Shown piece after piece: positions 24,337 to 32,863 of a DNA stretch of 64,000 nt. The stretch's first letter is position 1. Each line of letters starts with the position of its first letter. The stretch comes from an uncultured Verrucomicrobiota bacterium (lineage in GTDB: Bacteria; Verrucomicrobiota; Verrucomicrobiia; Opitutales; Opitutaceae): contig CAIQAB010000002.1 in NCBI GenBank assembly GCA_903869675.1, forward strand, positions 1 through 64,000, read 5' to 3'. The translations under genes and the position numbers were made by a program. Under the pieces are notes generated by a model. It made no database searches and was not told the DNA's origin. It saw only the letters and a list, made by a program, of their open reading frames with translations.

Positions 24337-26253
24337 ATGAGCACCGCCCCCGCGTCGTCCCCTTTGTCCACCCGAGCCAGTCTCGGACTTAGCCTCGGGG
24401 CGCTGGGAGTAGTCTTCGGCGACATCGGCACCAGCCCGCTCTACACCATGCGGGAATGCCTGCAGCACTCCGCGCTCACCCTCCCGCTGGAGGAACGCGT
24501 GCTCGGCATCCTTTCGCTGATTTTCTGGGCCCTGACCTTCATCGTGAGCATCAAGTATCTCAGCTTCATCATGAAGGCCGATAATCGCGGCGAAGGCGGC
24601 ATCTTCGCCCTGCTGGCCCTGAGCGACACCCGCCCCGCCTCGGTCGCGCGGGGCCTGGGTTTCGGGACCATCGTCATCCTCCTCGGCGCCGCCCTGCTCT
24701 ACGGCGACGGCGTCATCACGCCCGCCATCTCGGTCCTGGGTGCGGCCGAAGGGTTCAAAAACATCAACCCCGCCATGGAAAGTTTAGTGGTGCCGCTCGC
24801 CGTGGTCATCCTCGGCAGCCTTTTCTGCGTCCAGCGCAAGGGCACCCACACCATCGGGCTCTTCTTCGGTCCGGTCATGGCGATCTGGTTTCTCGTCCTC
24901 GGCCTGCTCGGCGTGGTTAAAATCATCAACAACCCCGCCATCCTGGCTGCGCTCAATCCTTTCTACGGCTACCAGCTCCTCGTCCATGATCCCATCGGCA
25001 TGGGCGCGCTGCTGGGCGCGATCGTCCTCGCCGTCACGGGCGCCGAGGCGCTCTACGCCGACATGGGCCATTTCGGCCGCCGCTACATCGCCGGCGCCTG
25101 GTATTTCGTGGCCTTCCCCGGCCTCGTCCTGAACTACTTCGGCCAGGGTGCCTACGTGGTCGAGCATCCCGAGATCTATGCCGACGGCCCCAAGGGCGAC
25201 ATCAACCCCTTCTTCGCCCTCGCCCCGGAGGGTCCGCTCCGCCTCGGCCTGGTGCTGATCTCCATCGCCGCAGCCATCATCGCCAGCCAGGCCCTCATCT
25301 CCGGCGTCTTCTCCCTGACCCGCCAGGCCATCCAACTCGGCTACTTCCCGCGTCTGAAAATTATCCACACCAACGCCGAGCACTCCGGCCAGATCTACAT
25401 CCCGCTGATGAACTGGCTGCTGGCCATCGGCTCCATCTGGGTGGTGATCAGCTTCCGCTCGTCCGATGCCCTCGCCGCCGCCTACGGCATCGCCGTAACC
25501 GGCACGATGACCGTCACCACCTACGCTTTTTACCGCGTCACCCGCTACCGCTGGCGCTGGTCCTGGGTCCGCGCCGCCGGCCTCGCGGCCATATTTTTCG
25601 TGGTCGACCTCGCCCTGCTGAAGTCGAATCTGCACAAGTTCTTCGACGGCGGCTGGCTCCCCCTCGCGATGGCCGTGGTCATCCTCGCCATTATGCACGC
25701 CTGGCGCCGCGGTCGCGACGAGATCCAGGAAAAGGTCTATGGCTCCGCCGTGGCCGAGCTCGACCTCGCCAGCATCGCCCGCAGCAAAAACATCGTCCGC
25801 GTGCCCGGCTCGGCGGTGTTTATGGTGGCCACTCCCAAAGGCACTCCCCTCGCCCTGCTCCATCACCTTAAGGCCAACAAGTGCCTCCAGCAAAACGCCG
25901 TGCTGCTCACCATCCTCACCGAGGAAGTGCCCGCGGTCGACGAGGAGGAACGCATGGTGCTCGAGTCCATCGGCGAAGGCGTATGGCGAGCCGTCGTCCG
26001 CTACGGCTACATGGAGTCGCCCGACGTCGCCAAGATGGTCGAGCGCATCAAGGCGCAAGGCGTGCCGCTCAACCTCGCCGCCACCACCTTCTACTTCAAC
26101 CGCGAGATGATTATCCTCGGGGGCAGCGCCGGTATGTTTGAATGGCAAAAGGGCCTCTACGCCTTCCTGAGCCGCAACGCCTCCCCGGTGAAAGACTACT
26201 ACCGCATCCTACCCACCCAGATCATCGAGATCGGCCTGCCCGTGCAGCTCTGA
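24337..26253 (+). CDS. kup: Kup-family potassium uptake protein
   Basis: This 638-residue K+ symporter begins at ATG 24,337 (MSTAPASSPL); the longer frame upstream overlaps the menB promoter. ALGVVFGDIGTSPLYTMREC is the family signature in the first helix, and ADNRGEGGIFALLAL and LYGDGVITPAISVL follow. About 12 membrane segments lie in the first 430 residues and a soluble domain in the last 200. Kup proteins import K+ with protons, notably at low pH or high osmolarity. It is a single gene with 109 bp to divergent menB. Confidence 0.95.
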   Translation: MSTAPASSPLSTRASLGLSLGALGVVFGDIGTSPLYTMRECLQHSALTLPLEERVLGILSLIFWALTFIVSIKYLSFIMKADNRGEGGIFALLALSDTRPASVARGLGFGTIVILLGAALLYGDGVITPAISVLGAAEGFKNINPAMESLVVPLAVVILGSLFCVQRKGTHTIGLFFGPVMAIWFLVLGLLGVVKIINNPAILAALNPFYGYQLLVHDPIGMGALLGAIVLAVTGAEALYADMGHFGRRYIAGAWYFVAFPGLVLNYFGQGAYVVEHPEIYADGPKGDINPFFALAPEGPLRLGLVLISIAAAIIASQALISGVFSLTRQAIQLGYFPRLKIIHTNAEHSGQIYIPLMNWLLAIGSIWVVISFRSSDALAAAYGIAVTGTMTVTTYAFYRVTRYRWRWSWVRAAGLAAIFFVVDLALLKSNLHKFFDGGWLPLAMAVVILAIMHAWRRGRDEIQEKVYGSAVAELDLASIARSKNIVRVPGSAVFMVATPKGTPLALLHHLKANKCLQQNAVLLTILTEEVPAVDEEERMVLESIGEGVWRAVVRYGYMESPDVAKMVERIKAQGVPLNLAATTFYFNREMIILGGSAGMFEWQKGLYAFLSRNASPVKDYYRILPTQIIEIGLPVQL

Positions 26254-26672
26254 GCTAAAACCCGGGAAACCACGAACCGGAGGAACTCAGCCCGCGGGGG
26301 CTACGGCGACCTCAGGCGATCTTCTGGTATCTGCATCATGTGCGTAAGCCGCGGTTTTAATTATTATTTTTTAAGCCGAGGCGCGCATTCACCTCGCAAA
26401 AGGCCGCTTCGCTGAATTTGCACCATAACTTTTAGGTTTTGACCGCAAGTTCCGGATTATACGCAAAGGCGCCAAAATCGAACCGAAGATCGCAAAGTTG
26501 TTTAATCTGTAGGCATTTCGATCTTCTCGGTGTTACGCGTGTGGGCGTTAAGAGAATCTGAATGCTTCGGATATTTGGTTTTATCCGCTCAATCCACATG
26601 ACCCGCGATTGATTTAAACTGCCGGATCAAGCGACCAGCCGGCACCCGAGGGAACGGGCAGGCGGGTTAAAC
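26254..26672. other. Intergenic region, no gene seen
   Basis: These 419 bp separate the convergent kup and ABC-exporter genes. There is no open frame with coding character and no clear hairpin-plus-T-run terminator. AT-rich patches (ttaattattattttttaag near 26,357) and repeat-like words (ggttttatccgctcaatcc near 26,577) are present. The latter belongs to the interspersed 'tatccg' family seen in other gaps. Confidence 0.5.
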
Positions 26673-28964
26673 TCAATTTCGCGAACGAGCGAGCATCGCC
26701 TGCTCCAATGCTTCCAACACCTCTGGGTGACTTTCGGTCAAGCGCTCGAAGCGGCTCCGGCTCAAACTCAGGCAACCGACGTGGGTGATGGCGCGCAGGG
26801 ACGCGGTGCGGGGCACCGATCTCAAAAGGGCAACCTCGCCGAAATGATCGCCATCACCCAGCACCGCCAGCTTGGTCTCAACCCCGCTTGCGTCTGTAAT
26901 AAATACTTCCAACCTCCCCCGGACGGTAATGTAAAACTTCTCCCCCTTGTCGCCCTGCTGGATCACCAACATGCCGGGCTCGAAAACCTCAGTCGCGAAA
27001 TGGCCGCAAAGCTCCTCGAGTGAATCGTTGTCCAATTTCGCAAAAATGGGGATCAGTTTCAATCGTTCCGGTGCAACCGCCATCGTCCCGTCATGCTCAA
27101 CCATGAAACCATGCTGCTTCTCCCACAAATTCTTATAATAGCCATTCCGGGAGATGAGCTCACCAAAACTGCCCGACTCGGCGATACGACCCCGGTCAAC
27201 GACCACAATTTGATCGAAATTCCTTGAGGATGCCAGACGGTGGCTGACAAGGATCACCGTCCGTTTGGCTGCGAGTTTTGCAATCAACTTGTTGATGGAA
27301 TCCTCGGTGACGGCATCCAGCATGGAAGTCGGCTCATCCAATAGAATCACGCTGGCGTCTTTCAACAAAGCACGGGCAATGGCGATGCGCTGCCGCTGTC
27401 CGCCGGAGAGCGTTGTTCCCGAGTGGCTTACGATGGTTTCATAGCCCTTCGGCAGCGTAACGATGAAATCGTGGATCTCCGCATGGGTGGCGGCCAGCTG
27501 CACGTCCTCGTCGCTCGCATCCGCCTTACCATAACGAATATTCTCGGCGATGCTCCCGCGGAACAAATGACTCTCCTGCAGGACGTTTGAGAAATAACTG
27601 GCAATCGAGGTCACGGAGACATCCTTCCCCGAGATTCCATCATATAAAATATCACCCGTTTGCGGCTGGATCAGGGACATCATCAGTTTCAGCAATGTGC
27701 TTTTGCCGCTACCGCTGGGGCCTACAATCGCAACTGACCGTCCTGCCTTGAGCAAGAGGTCGACCTCTCGGATGATCGGGCGGTCAGCAAGATAACCAAA
27801 GCTGACGTTTTGAAGGCAGATGTCATGCTGGATCGCGGGGAGTTCGACGCCAACCCTCCCCACGGTCCTCACCTCAGGCTCCGTGAGCAACTTTTCAATG
27901 CGCTTGCACGGACGCGTCGCATTAATGAAGACGAAATAATGCTTGGAGAGCTTGCTAGAGCAATCCGCTATTTTCCGAAGTATAGCAAATGCGCCAATGA
28001 GGGAGCCAATCGTAAGCGTGCCGTTTATAGAAAGAACCGAGCCGATTATCACGATCGCCGCCATGATTCCGTTCATTATATAGTCCGAAAGAACCGGCGT
28101 CATATTAACGTAATAGGAATAGTCCGATGACGTCTTGTAATACTGGCTGTTTACCCGATCGAAACGCTTCTTAAAGAATTCATTGCGCCCAAACGCGCGG
28201 ATGATCAGCCATGAATGAAGGAAATCCTCCACCGAGGCCAGCATCTCGTTCTTCAAACGCCGGCTGTTGCTATTGAGCAAGTCTTCCCTGGGCGCCACCA
28301 CGGCGTATGCAAAAAACCCCAGCGGGACAAGGAGTGTCCCCGCGATCGCAAGCCTCCAATCAATAAAAAACATGACCAGCAGGCTTCCCAAAATCAACAA
28401 AACGGTTTCCAAGAGCGATGGCAATGCCCGGGTCATCGAGGCTTCGAGTTTTTCCGAGTCGCCGGAGAACCGCGAGAGCACATCGACCGATTCGATATTG
28501 GTGAAATAGCCCACTGGCAGAACCGTAAGCTTGTTCACCATCGAGGAACGCAGACCATCCAACACCCGGCCGCCGAGAATAGAAGTATACTTCAATTGCA
28601 AGTATGAACCAACCGCCCCCAACCCCAGAAAAACCGTCAAGAGGATGGCGACCTTGGTGAGAAGCCCCCAATCCTTGGCGGGGACCACCACGTCGAAGAT
28701 ATATTTAAATCCTAGCGGATATAAAATATAGAATGCAACGTGCCCGGCGAGTCCGAGCATAATGATGAAAACCAGCCACCGGTTGCCCTTTAGCAATCTC
28801 GCGTAATAGGCCAATAGGTAAACCGTATTCGACGTTGCATTAGCAACTAAGGAGTCCGACGGATGTTTCTCGACCGGGGTTGACGCGGAACCGGGTGCTT
28901 TCACTGAAGATGGAAAGGAAGTGGGAGTGGGCGATTTCGCAACCATGCTCAGGCCTGTTTCCAA
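26673..28964 (-). CDS. ABC exporter (permease-ATPase) with C-terminal cyclic-nucleotide-binding domain
   Basis: This 763-residue half-exporter is fused to a regulatory tail. Residues 1-45 are disordered and polar. Six membrane helices span about 62-340. The ATPase domain has GPSGSGKST (415-423), a QESHLF Q-loop, LSGGQRQRIAIARAL and VILLDEPTSML. From about 635 a cNMP-binding/Crp-like beta-roll appears (MLVIQQGDKGEKFYITVRGRLEVFI...DHFGEVALLRSVPRTASLRA). The substrate is unknown. The tail suggests gating by a cyclic nucleotide or a similar ligand; FGEVALL followed by PRTAS matches the phosphate-binding cassette. It stands alone, with 470 bp upstream. Confidence 0.88.
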   Translation of the reverse strand: METGLSMVAKSPTPTSFPSSVKAPGSASTPVEKHPSDSLVANATSNTVYLLAYYARLLKGNRWLVFIIMLGLAGHVAFYILYPLGFKYIFDVVVPAKDWGLLTKVAILLTVFLGLGAVGSYLQLKYTSILGGRVLDGLRSSMVNKLTVLPVGYFTNIESVDVLSRFSGDSEKLEASMTRALPSLLETVLLILGSLLVMFFIDWRLAIAGTLLVPLGFFAYAVVAPREDLLNSNSRRLKNEMLASVEDFLHSWLIIRAFGRNEFFKKRFDRVNSQYYKTSSDYSYYVNMTPVLSDYIMNGIMAAIVIIGSVLSINGTLTIGSLIGAFAILRKIADCSSKLSKHYFVFINATRPCKRIEKLLTEPEVRTVGRVGVELPAIQHDICLQNVSFGYLADRPIIREVDLLLKAGRSVAIVGPSGSGKSTLLKLMMSLIQPQTGDILYDGISGKDVSVTSIASYFSNVLQESHLFRGSIAENIRYGKADASDEDVQLAATHAEIHDFIVTLPKGYETIVSHSGTTLSGGQRQRIAIARALLKDASVILLDEPTSMLDAVTEDSINKLIAKLAAKRTVILVSHRLASSRNFDQIVVVDRGRIAESGSFGELISRNGYYKNLWEKQHGFMVEHDGTMAVAPERLKLIPIFAKLDNDSLEELCGHFATEVFEPGMLVIQQGDKGEKFYITVRGRLEVFITDASGVETKLAVLGDGDHFGEVALLRSVPRTASLRAITHVGCLSLSRSRFERLTESHPEVLEALEQAMLARSRN

Positions 28965-29436
28965 TTTGCCGGCAGTAGCGGCTGAAGTCGGCGTCCTCCG
29001 TAGCCCGGCATAACTGAAATCGCATCGGAGCGAATGGTGCTACTCGCAGAGCCAACCATTTCAGCCAAATTCATCAATTTCGGTAATTTTATCATAAACG
29101 CTCACGCTTCAGCAGGGATGAGAATGAGCACGGGGATGAATGAAAAAGTTTAAAAGTCCAAGCATACGTGCATCACCAAATAGCTGTATTTCATTTGTGT
29201 GACTTTCTGGCGTAGATTAGGTTACGTTAGGGTAAACCCTTGGACGAAAGATTGGAAATTAACCGTCAAAGCGGAGGCTGGTTTGGGTGGGTTTGAGCGC
29301 CTATCCCAGGCGGGAGCTTTTGAGCTACCTAATTCTTTAACCTGCCCTAGCGCCCCTTGCACTCCGTGGATGACCACGAATACAAAAACATCCGTGGTTA
29401 ACCGGATAATCCGCGCTTAGAACCCGTTAAAAACCA
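28965..29436. other. Intergenic region, likely promoter of the ABC exporter and repeat remnant
   Basis: These 472 bp contain no supported gene. The left part lies upstream of the leftward ABC exporter and is AT-rich around 29,070-29,100, where its promoter should be. The right part (about 29,365-29,420) has 'ccgtggatgaccacgaatac' and 'catccgtggttaaccggata', which look like a member of the interspersed 'ccgtgg/ttatccg' repeats. A 73-codon open frame here is composed of that repeat and is not convincing. Confidence 0.5.
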
Positions 29437-31161
29437 TCAACCGCAGGCCTCGCCCGCCGCCGATGCGGCCCGCGCGAACAAATCCCGCCTCGTCTCGACG
29501 TCCCGCCCCCGGTCGGTGCGCACTTCGAGCAGTCGCAGGCCCGGCGTGCCCACCAGCGCCTCAAGCCGCGCCATCAACTCCGCCGGCGTGGCCACACTTT
29601 CGTGGGGCACGTCGTAGGCCGCGCAGAGCCGGCCAAAATCCACCCGCTGCGGGGTGGCCCAATACTCTTCGAAAGGAGGTTCAAAGCCAGCGATCGGGAG
29701 ATGGCCAAAGATGCCCCCGCCGGCGTTGTTGATCACCACGACCGTGAGCGCGCCGTGGAGCTTCGCCGCCAAGAGCAGGCCGTTGGTGTCGTGCAGCAAG
29801 GCGAGGTCGCCGGTCAACAACACCGCCGGCATGCCGCCGTGGGCGACGCCGAGCGCGGTCGAGAGGGTGCCGTCGATGCCATTGGCCCCACGGTTGGCGT
29901 AAACAGCCGGACCATCGCCGCGCGCCGGCGCGAGGGTCTCAAGATCACGCACCGGCATGCTGCTGGCGACAAAGAGCGCCTGCCCCCGGCGCAGCGTGCG
30001 GGCCAGCGCCCGGGTAAAGCCGCCCTCGAAACCGGCGATGGCCTCCGCCCCGGCCAGCACCGCCTGGGCGGCCGCCTCCGCGCGCGTCCACGCCGCCAGC
30101 CAGTCCGGCCGGGGGGTGACGCCATGGGGCAAAGTCCAGCGGTTGACCGTCGCCGCCCCCACCGCGATGCGCAGGGTGCGGCCATGCCGGCCATCCCGGT
30201 TTTCCGCCGTGCGGCCGATGTGGATGGTGTCGGCATCCGCCTCCGTCAGCCAGGCGCGCAAGGCCTTGCTGGTCGGTATCTCCCCGAGGATGAGGACGGA
30301 CTTCGGCCGCAGGGCCCGCGCCGCCCGCGGATCGCGCAGGATGGCGTCGTAGGCCGCGATCACCGCCCGCCCGCCCGCGCCGCGAAAGCGCAGCGGCGAG
30401 AGCGCATCCGCGAGGATGGGCCAGCCCAGTTGCTCCGCCCAAAAAACCGTCTCCACTTCCTCGCCCCAACCCGCGCCGCAGACGATCACGCCCGCCGCAG
30501 ACGCGAATTCGCGATCAAACATCTGTTCGCGAGGATGCGCTTGGGGCGGCACCGGCGGCAGGGCAAAAAAACGCTCCCAATCCACCGCCGAAGCCAGACC
30601 CTGGGCCGTGCCGTCCGCCACCGGCGTCAACGGATCACGGAAGGGGGCATTGAGATGCACCGGCCCGGCGGCCCTCGCCCGATCAACCGCGTGCCGCAGC
30701 GTCTGGCGCAGGTATTGCAACAGCTCCACCCGCGCCTCCGGCACCGCCAGTTCGTGGAAAAATCCCACAAAGCTGCCGAAGAGCTTTTGCTGATCCACGG
30801 TCTGCCCCGAGGCGCAGTCGCGCAACTCCGGCGGCCGATCGGCCGTGATCACCAGGATGGGCACACCGCTCTCGCGCGCCTCGATGAGGGCAGGCAGGTA
30901 GTGCGCCCCCGCCGAACCGCTGGTGCAGAGCAGGACCACCGGCACACCGGTGCGCTTGGCCAGACCGAGCCCGAAAAACCCCGCCGAACGCTCATCAAGC
31001 ACCGGGACAGTCTCGATGCCGGGATGCGCCACCAAGGCCAGCGTGAGCGGGGTGTTGCGCGAACCGGGCGAAATCACCGCGTGCCGCACCCCGGCCCGGG
31101 CCAGCGTCTCCGCCGCCACCGAGCACCACAGCGCGTTCGTAGTTCGAAAATCGAGGTTCAT
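29437..31161 (-). CDS. menD: SEPHCHC synthase (menaquinone pathway)
   Basis: This 574-residue ThDP enzyme joins isochorismate and 2-oxoglutarate. The start at 31,161 (MNLDFRTTNAL) begins the conserved N-terminus. AVISPGSRNTPLTLAL, TSGSAGAHYLPALIEA and ITADRPPELRDCASGQTVDQ are MenD hallmarks; VYANRGANGIDGTLSTALG and VINNAGGGIFGHLP line the ThDP site. It follows menF on the same strand with 94 bp between them, and that gap contains a long imperfect hairpin. Confidence 0.95.
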   Translation of the reverse strand: MNLDFRTTNALWCSVAAETLARAGVRHAVISPGSRNTPLTLALVAHPGIETVPVLDERSAGFFGLGLAKRTGVPVVLLCTSGSAGAHYLPALIEARESGVPILVITADRPPELRDCASGQTVDQQKLFGSFVGFFHELAVPEARVELLQYLRQTLRHAVDRARAAGPVHLNAPFRDPLTPVADGTAQGLASAVDWERFFALPPVPPQAHPREQMFDREFASAAGVIVCGAGWGEEVETVFWAEQLGWPILADALSPLRFRGAGGRAVIAAYDAILRDPRAARALRPKSVLILGEIPTSKALRAWLTEADADTIHIGRTAENRDGRHGRTLRIAVGAATVNRWTLPHGVTPRPDWLAAWTRAEAAAQAVLAGAEAIAGFEGGFTRALARTLRRGQALFVASSMPVRDLETLAPARGDGPAVYANRGANGIDGTLSTALGVAHGGMPAVLLTGDLALLHDTNGLLLAAKLHGALTVVVINNAGGGIFGHLPIAGFEPPFEEYWATPQRVDFGRLCAAYDVPHESVATPAELMARLEALVGTPGLRLLEVRTDRGRDVETRRDLFARAASAAGEACG

Positions 31162-31170
31162 GCAGATATC

Positions 31171-31249
31171 CCCACAGAAAACACGGAACACACAGAAGCC
31201 AAACCTTCGCTACAGGTCCGCTTCCCGTGTATTCCGTGTGTTCCGTGGG
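31171..31249. repeat. Long imperfect inverted repeat between menF and menD
   Basis: The left arm, 31,171-31,198, begins CCCACAGAAAACACGGAACA. The right arm, 31,221-31,249, begins CTTCCCGTGTATTCCGTGTG. The arms pair over about 28 bp with a 22-bp loop. No T-run follows on either side, so it is not a standard terminator. It looks like a palindromic intergenic repeat that, transcribed with menF-menD, could stabilise or separate the two messages. Confidence 0.6.
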
Positions 31250-31255
31250 CCAAAA

Positions 31256-32671
31256 TCATCGCCTCAACGCCGCGAGCAAGGCCTGGAACTTCAGCCCGGT
31301 CTCGGCAAACTCACGCTCCGGCTCCGAACCCGCCACGATGCCCGCGCCGGCATAGACCCGTGCGCGGCCGCCCTGCACCAGCGCCGAGCGCAGGCCGACG
31401 AAAAACTCGCCGCCGCCCCGCGCATTGAGCCAGCCCAGCGCCCCCGCGTAGAGCCCGCGGGGGAAACCCTCCAGGCCGGGTATCGCCGCCACCGCTGCCT
31501 CGCGCGGGGAACCGCCCACCGCCGGGGTCGGATGCAGCCGCGCCAACAGATCGAGCAGCCGCACGCCCTCGGGCAAGGGGGCGCTCATGGGCGTGTGAAG
31601 GTGCTGGACGTTGGCCAGCTTGCGCACCCCGGGCGTATCCGCGAAGTCGAGCCGCACCCCGAGCGGCTCGAGCCGGCGGGTGATGGAGCCGATGACGTGA
31701 CGGTGTTCGCGCCGGTCTTTTTCGCTGCGCAACAACGCCGCCGCCAGCGCCGCGTCCTCGCTCGCCCCGGCCGCCCGCCGGACCGAGCCGGCCAGCGCCT
31801 CGGTCTCGATGCGCCCCTTGCTCACCCGGAGGAGCCGCTCCGGCGAGGCCCCGATGAAGCTCGGCCCATCGCCGTTCGCGGCCGAGAAGGCGTAGCAATC
31901 CGGGAAACGCTGGCGCAGGCCGTTCAGCACGGTGAGCGGATGCAAGGGCCGGTCGGCCTCGAGGTCGATGGCCCGCGCCAGCACGATTTTCTCAAACTCG
32001 CCCGCCGCGATGCAGCCGAGCGCGCGCGTCACCGCAGCCCGGTAGTCGCCCGCCTCGGATTGACGGAAAACCGCCGCCACCTCGTCGCCGCCCGCGGCCA
32101 CTTCTCCGGGATCAAAAGCCGCGAAGCGGGCATGGGCACGCCAGACCCGGGCCGCGAGAGCATCGAGATCGCTGTCCGCCGCCACGAGGAGATTCGCCAC
32201 GGCGGTGGTGGCATCGCCCGCGCGCGCCACCTGCCAGCGTGGCACAAAGACCTGCGCCGCCGCGAAAGGCTCGCCCGGCCCGACCTCATCATGAAAGGCA
32301 AAGCTCGCAAAAAAATGGGGCCCGCCAAAAGGGGCGTTCACATCGCCCACCGCCACGGTGCGCGCGAGGGTGTCGTCCACGAAGCGCTGCACCGCCGCGA
32401 AGCGCCCGGGGCCGTGCGCGACCAGGCGGGTGGCGACCTCCGCCCCGGCCAGCGCGCTGCCTTCGGTCGGGCGCTCGGTGTAGAAATGCGGCTCGGCCGG
32501 CTCGAAGATGGCCTCCAGCACGGCGAGCGGATCGAGCGCCGGCACCACCAAGGAGATGCTCGCGAGCACCGGGAGGCCATCGGAGGCCGCCTTGAGCTGG
32601 CACCCCGCCAGAAACGCCCGCAAAGCCTCCGGCGAGGCGTCCTGGGCAGGATGAAGGGGCAGGATGGTCAT
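31256..32671 (-). CDS. menF: Isochorismate synthase
   Basis: This 471-residue chorismate-binding enzyme makes isochorismate for menaquinone. The C-terminal catalytic half carries EFEKIVLARAIDLEAD, GDGPSFIGASPERLL, HTPMSAPLPEGV, HPTPAVGGSPREAAVAAI and the closing YAGAGIVAGSEPEREFAET. The N-terminal half is variable, as in the family. It is the upstream member of the menF-menD pair. On its other side 192 bp separate it from the divergent hsdM. Confidence 0.93.
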   Translation of the reverse strand: MTILPLHPAQDASPEALRAFLAGCQLKAASDGLPVLASISLVVPALDPLAVLEAIFEPAEPHFYTERPTEGSALAGAEVATRLVAHGPGRFAAVQRFVDDTLARTVAVGDVNAPFGGPHFFASFAFHDEVGPGEPFAAAQVFVPRWQVARAGDATTAVANLLVAADSDLDALAARVWRAHARFAAFDPGEVAAGGDEVAAVFRQSEAGDYRAAVTRALGCIAAGEFEKIVLARAIDLEADRPLHPLTVLNGLRQRFPDCYAFSAANGDGPSFIGASPERLLRVSKGRIETEALAGSVRRAAGASEDAALAAALLRSEKDRREHRHVIGSITRRLEPLGVRLDFADTPGVRKLANVQHLHTPMSAPLPEGVRLLDLLARLHPTPAVGGSPREAAVAAIPGLEGFPRGLYAGALGWLNARGGGEFFVGLRSALVQGGRARVYAGAGIVAGSEPEREFAETGLKFQALLAALRR

Positions 32672-32863
32672 CAGCGAAGAGTGTCACGTTTCCGCCCCCG
32701 CGCAGCGCGTCGATGCGAAAATTTCGCCAGCCCACCCTTCTCGCTCCCCCAGCGCAGCACACCTCGCCTACGGCGCTTGCCTCACTTGAAGTTGCCCATC
32801 ACTGCTCGGTTACACCTCTGCGCCGCCTTTTTCTTCGGCGCTGGACCACCCAAATCACCTTCC

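Noticed and set aside
29199-29420. A 73-codon gene in the gap before menD
   Set aside because: Its 3' half is interspersed-repeat sequence and the start has no ribosome-binding site or coding signal.
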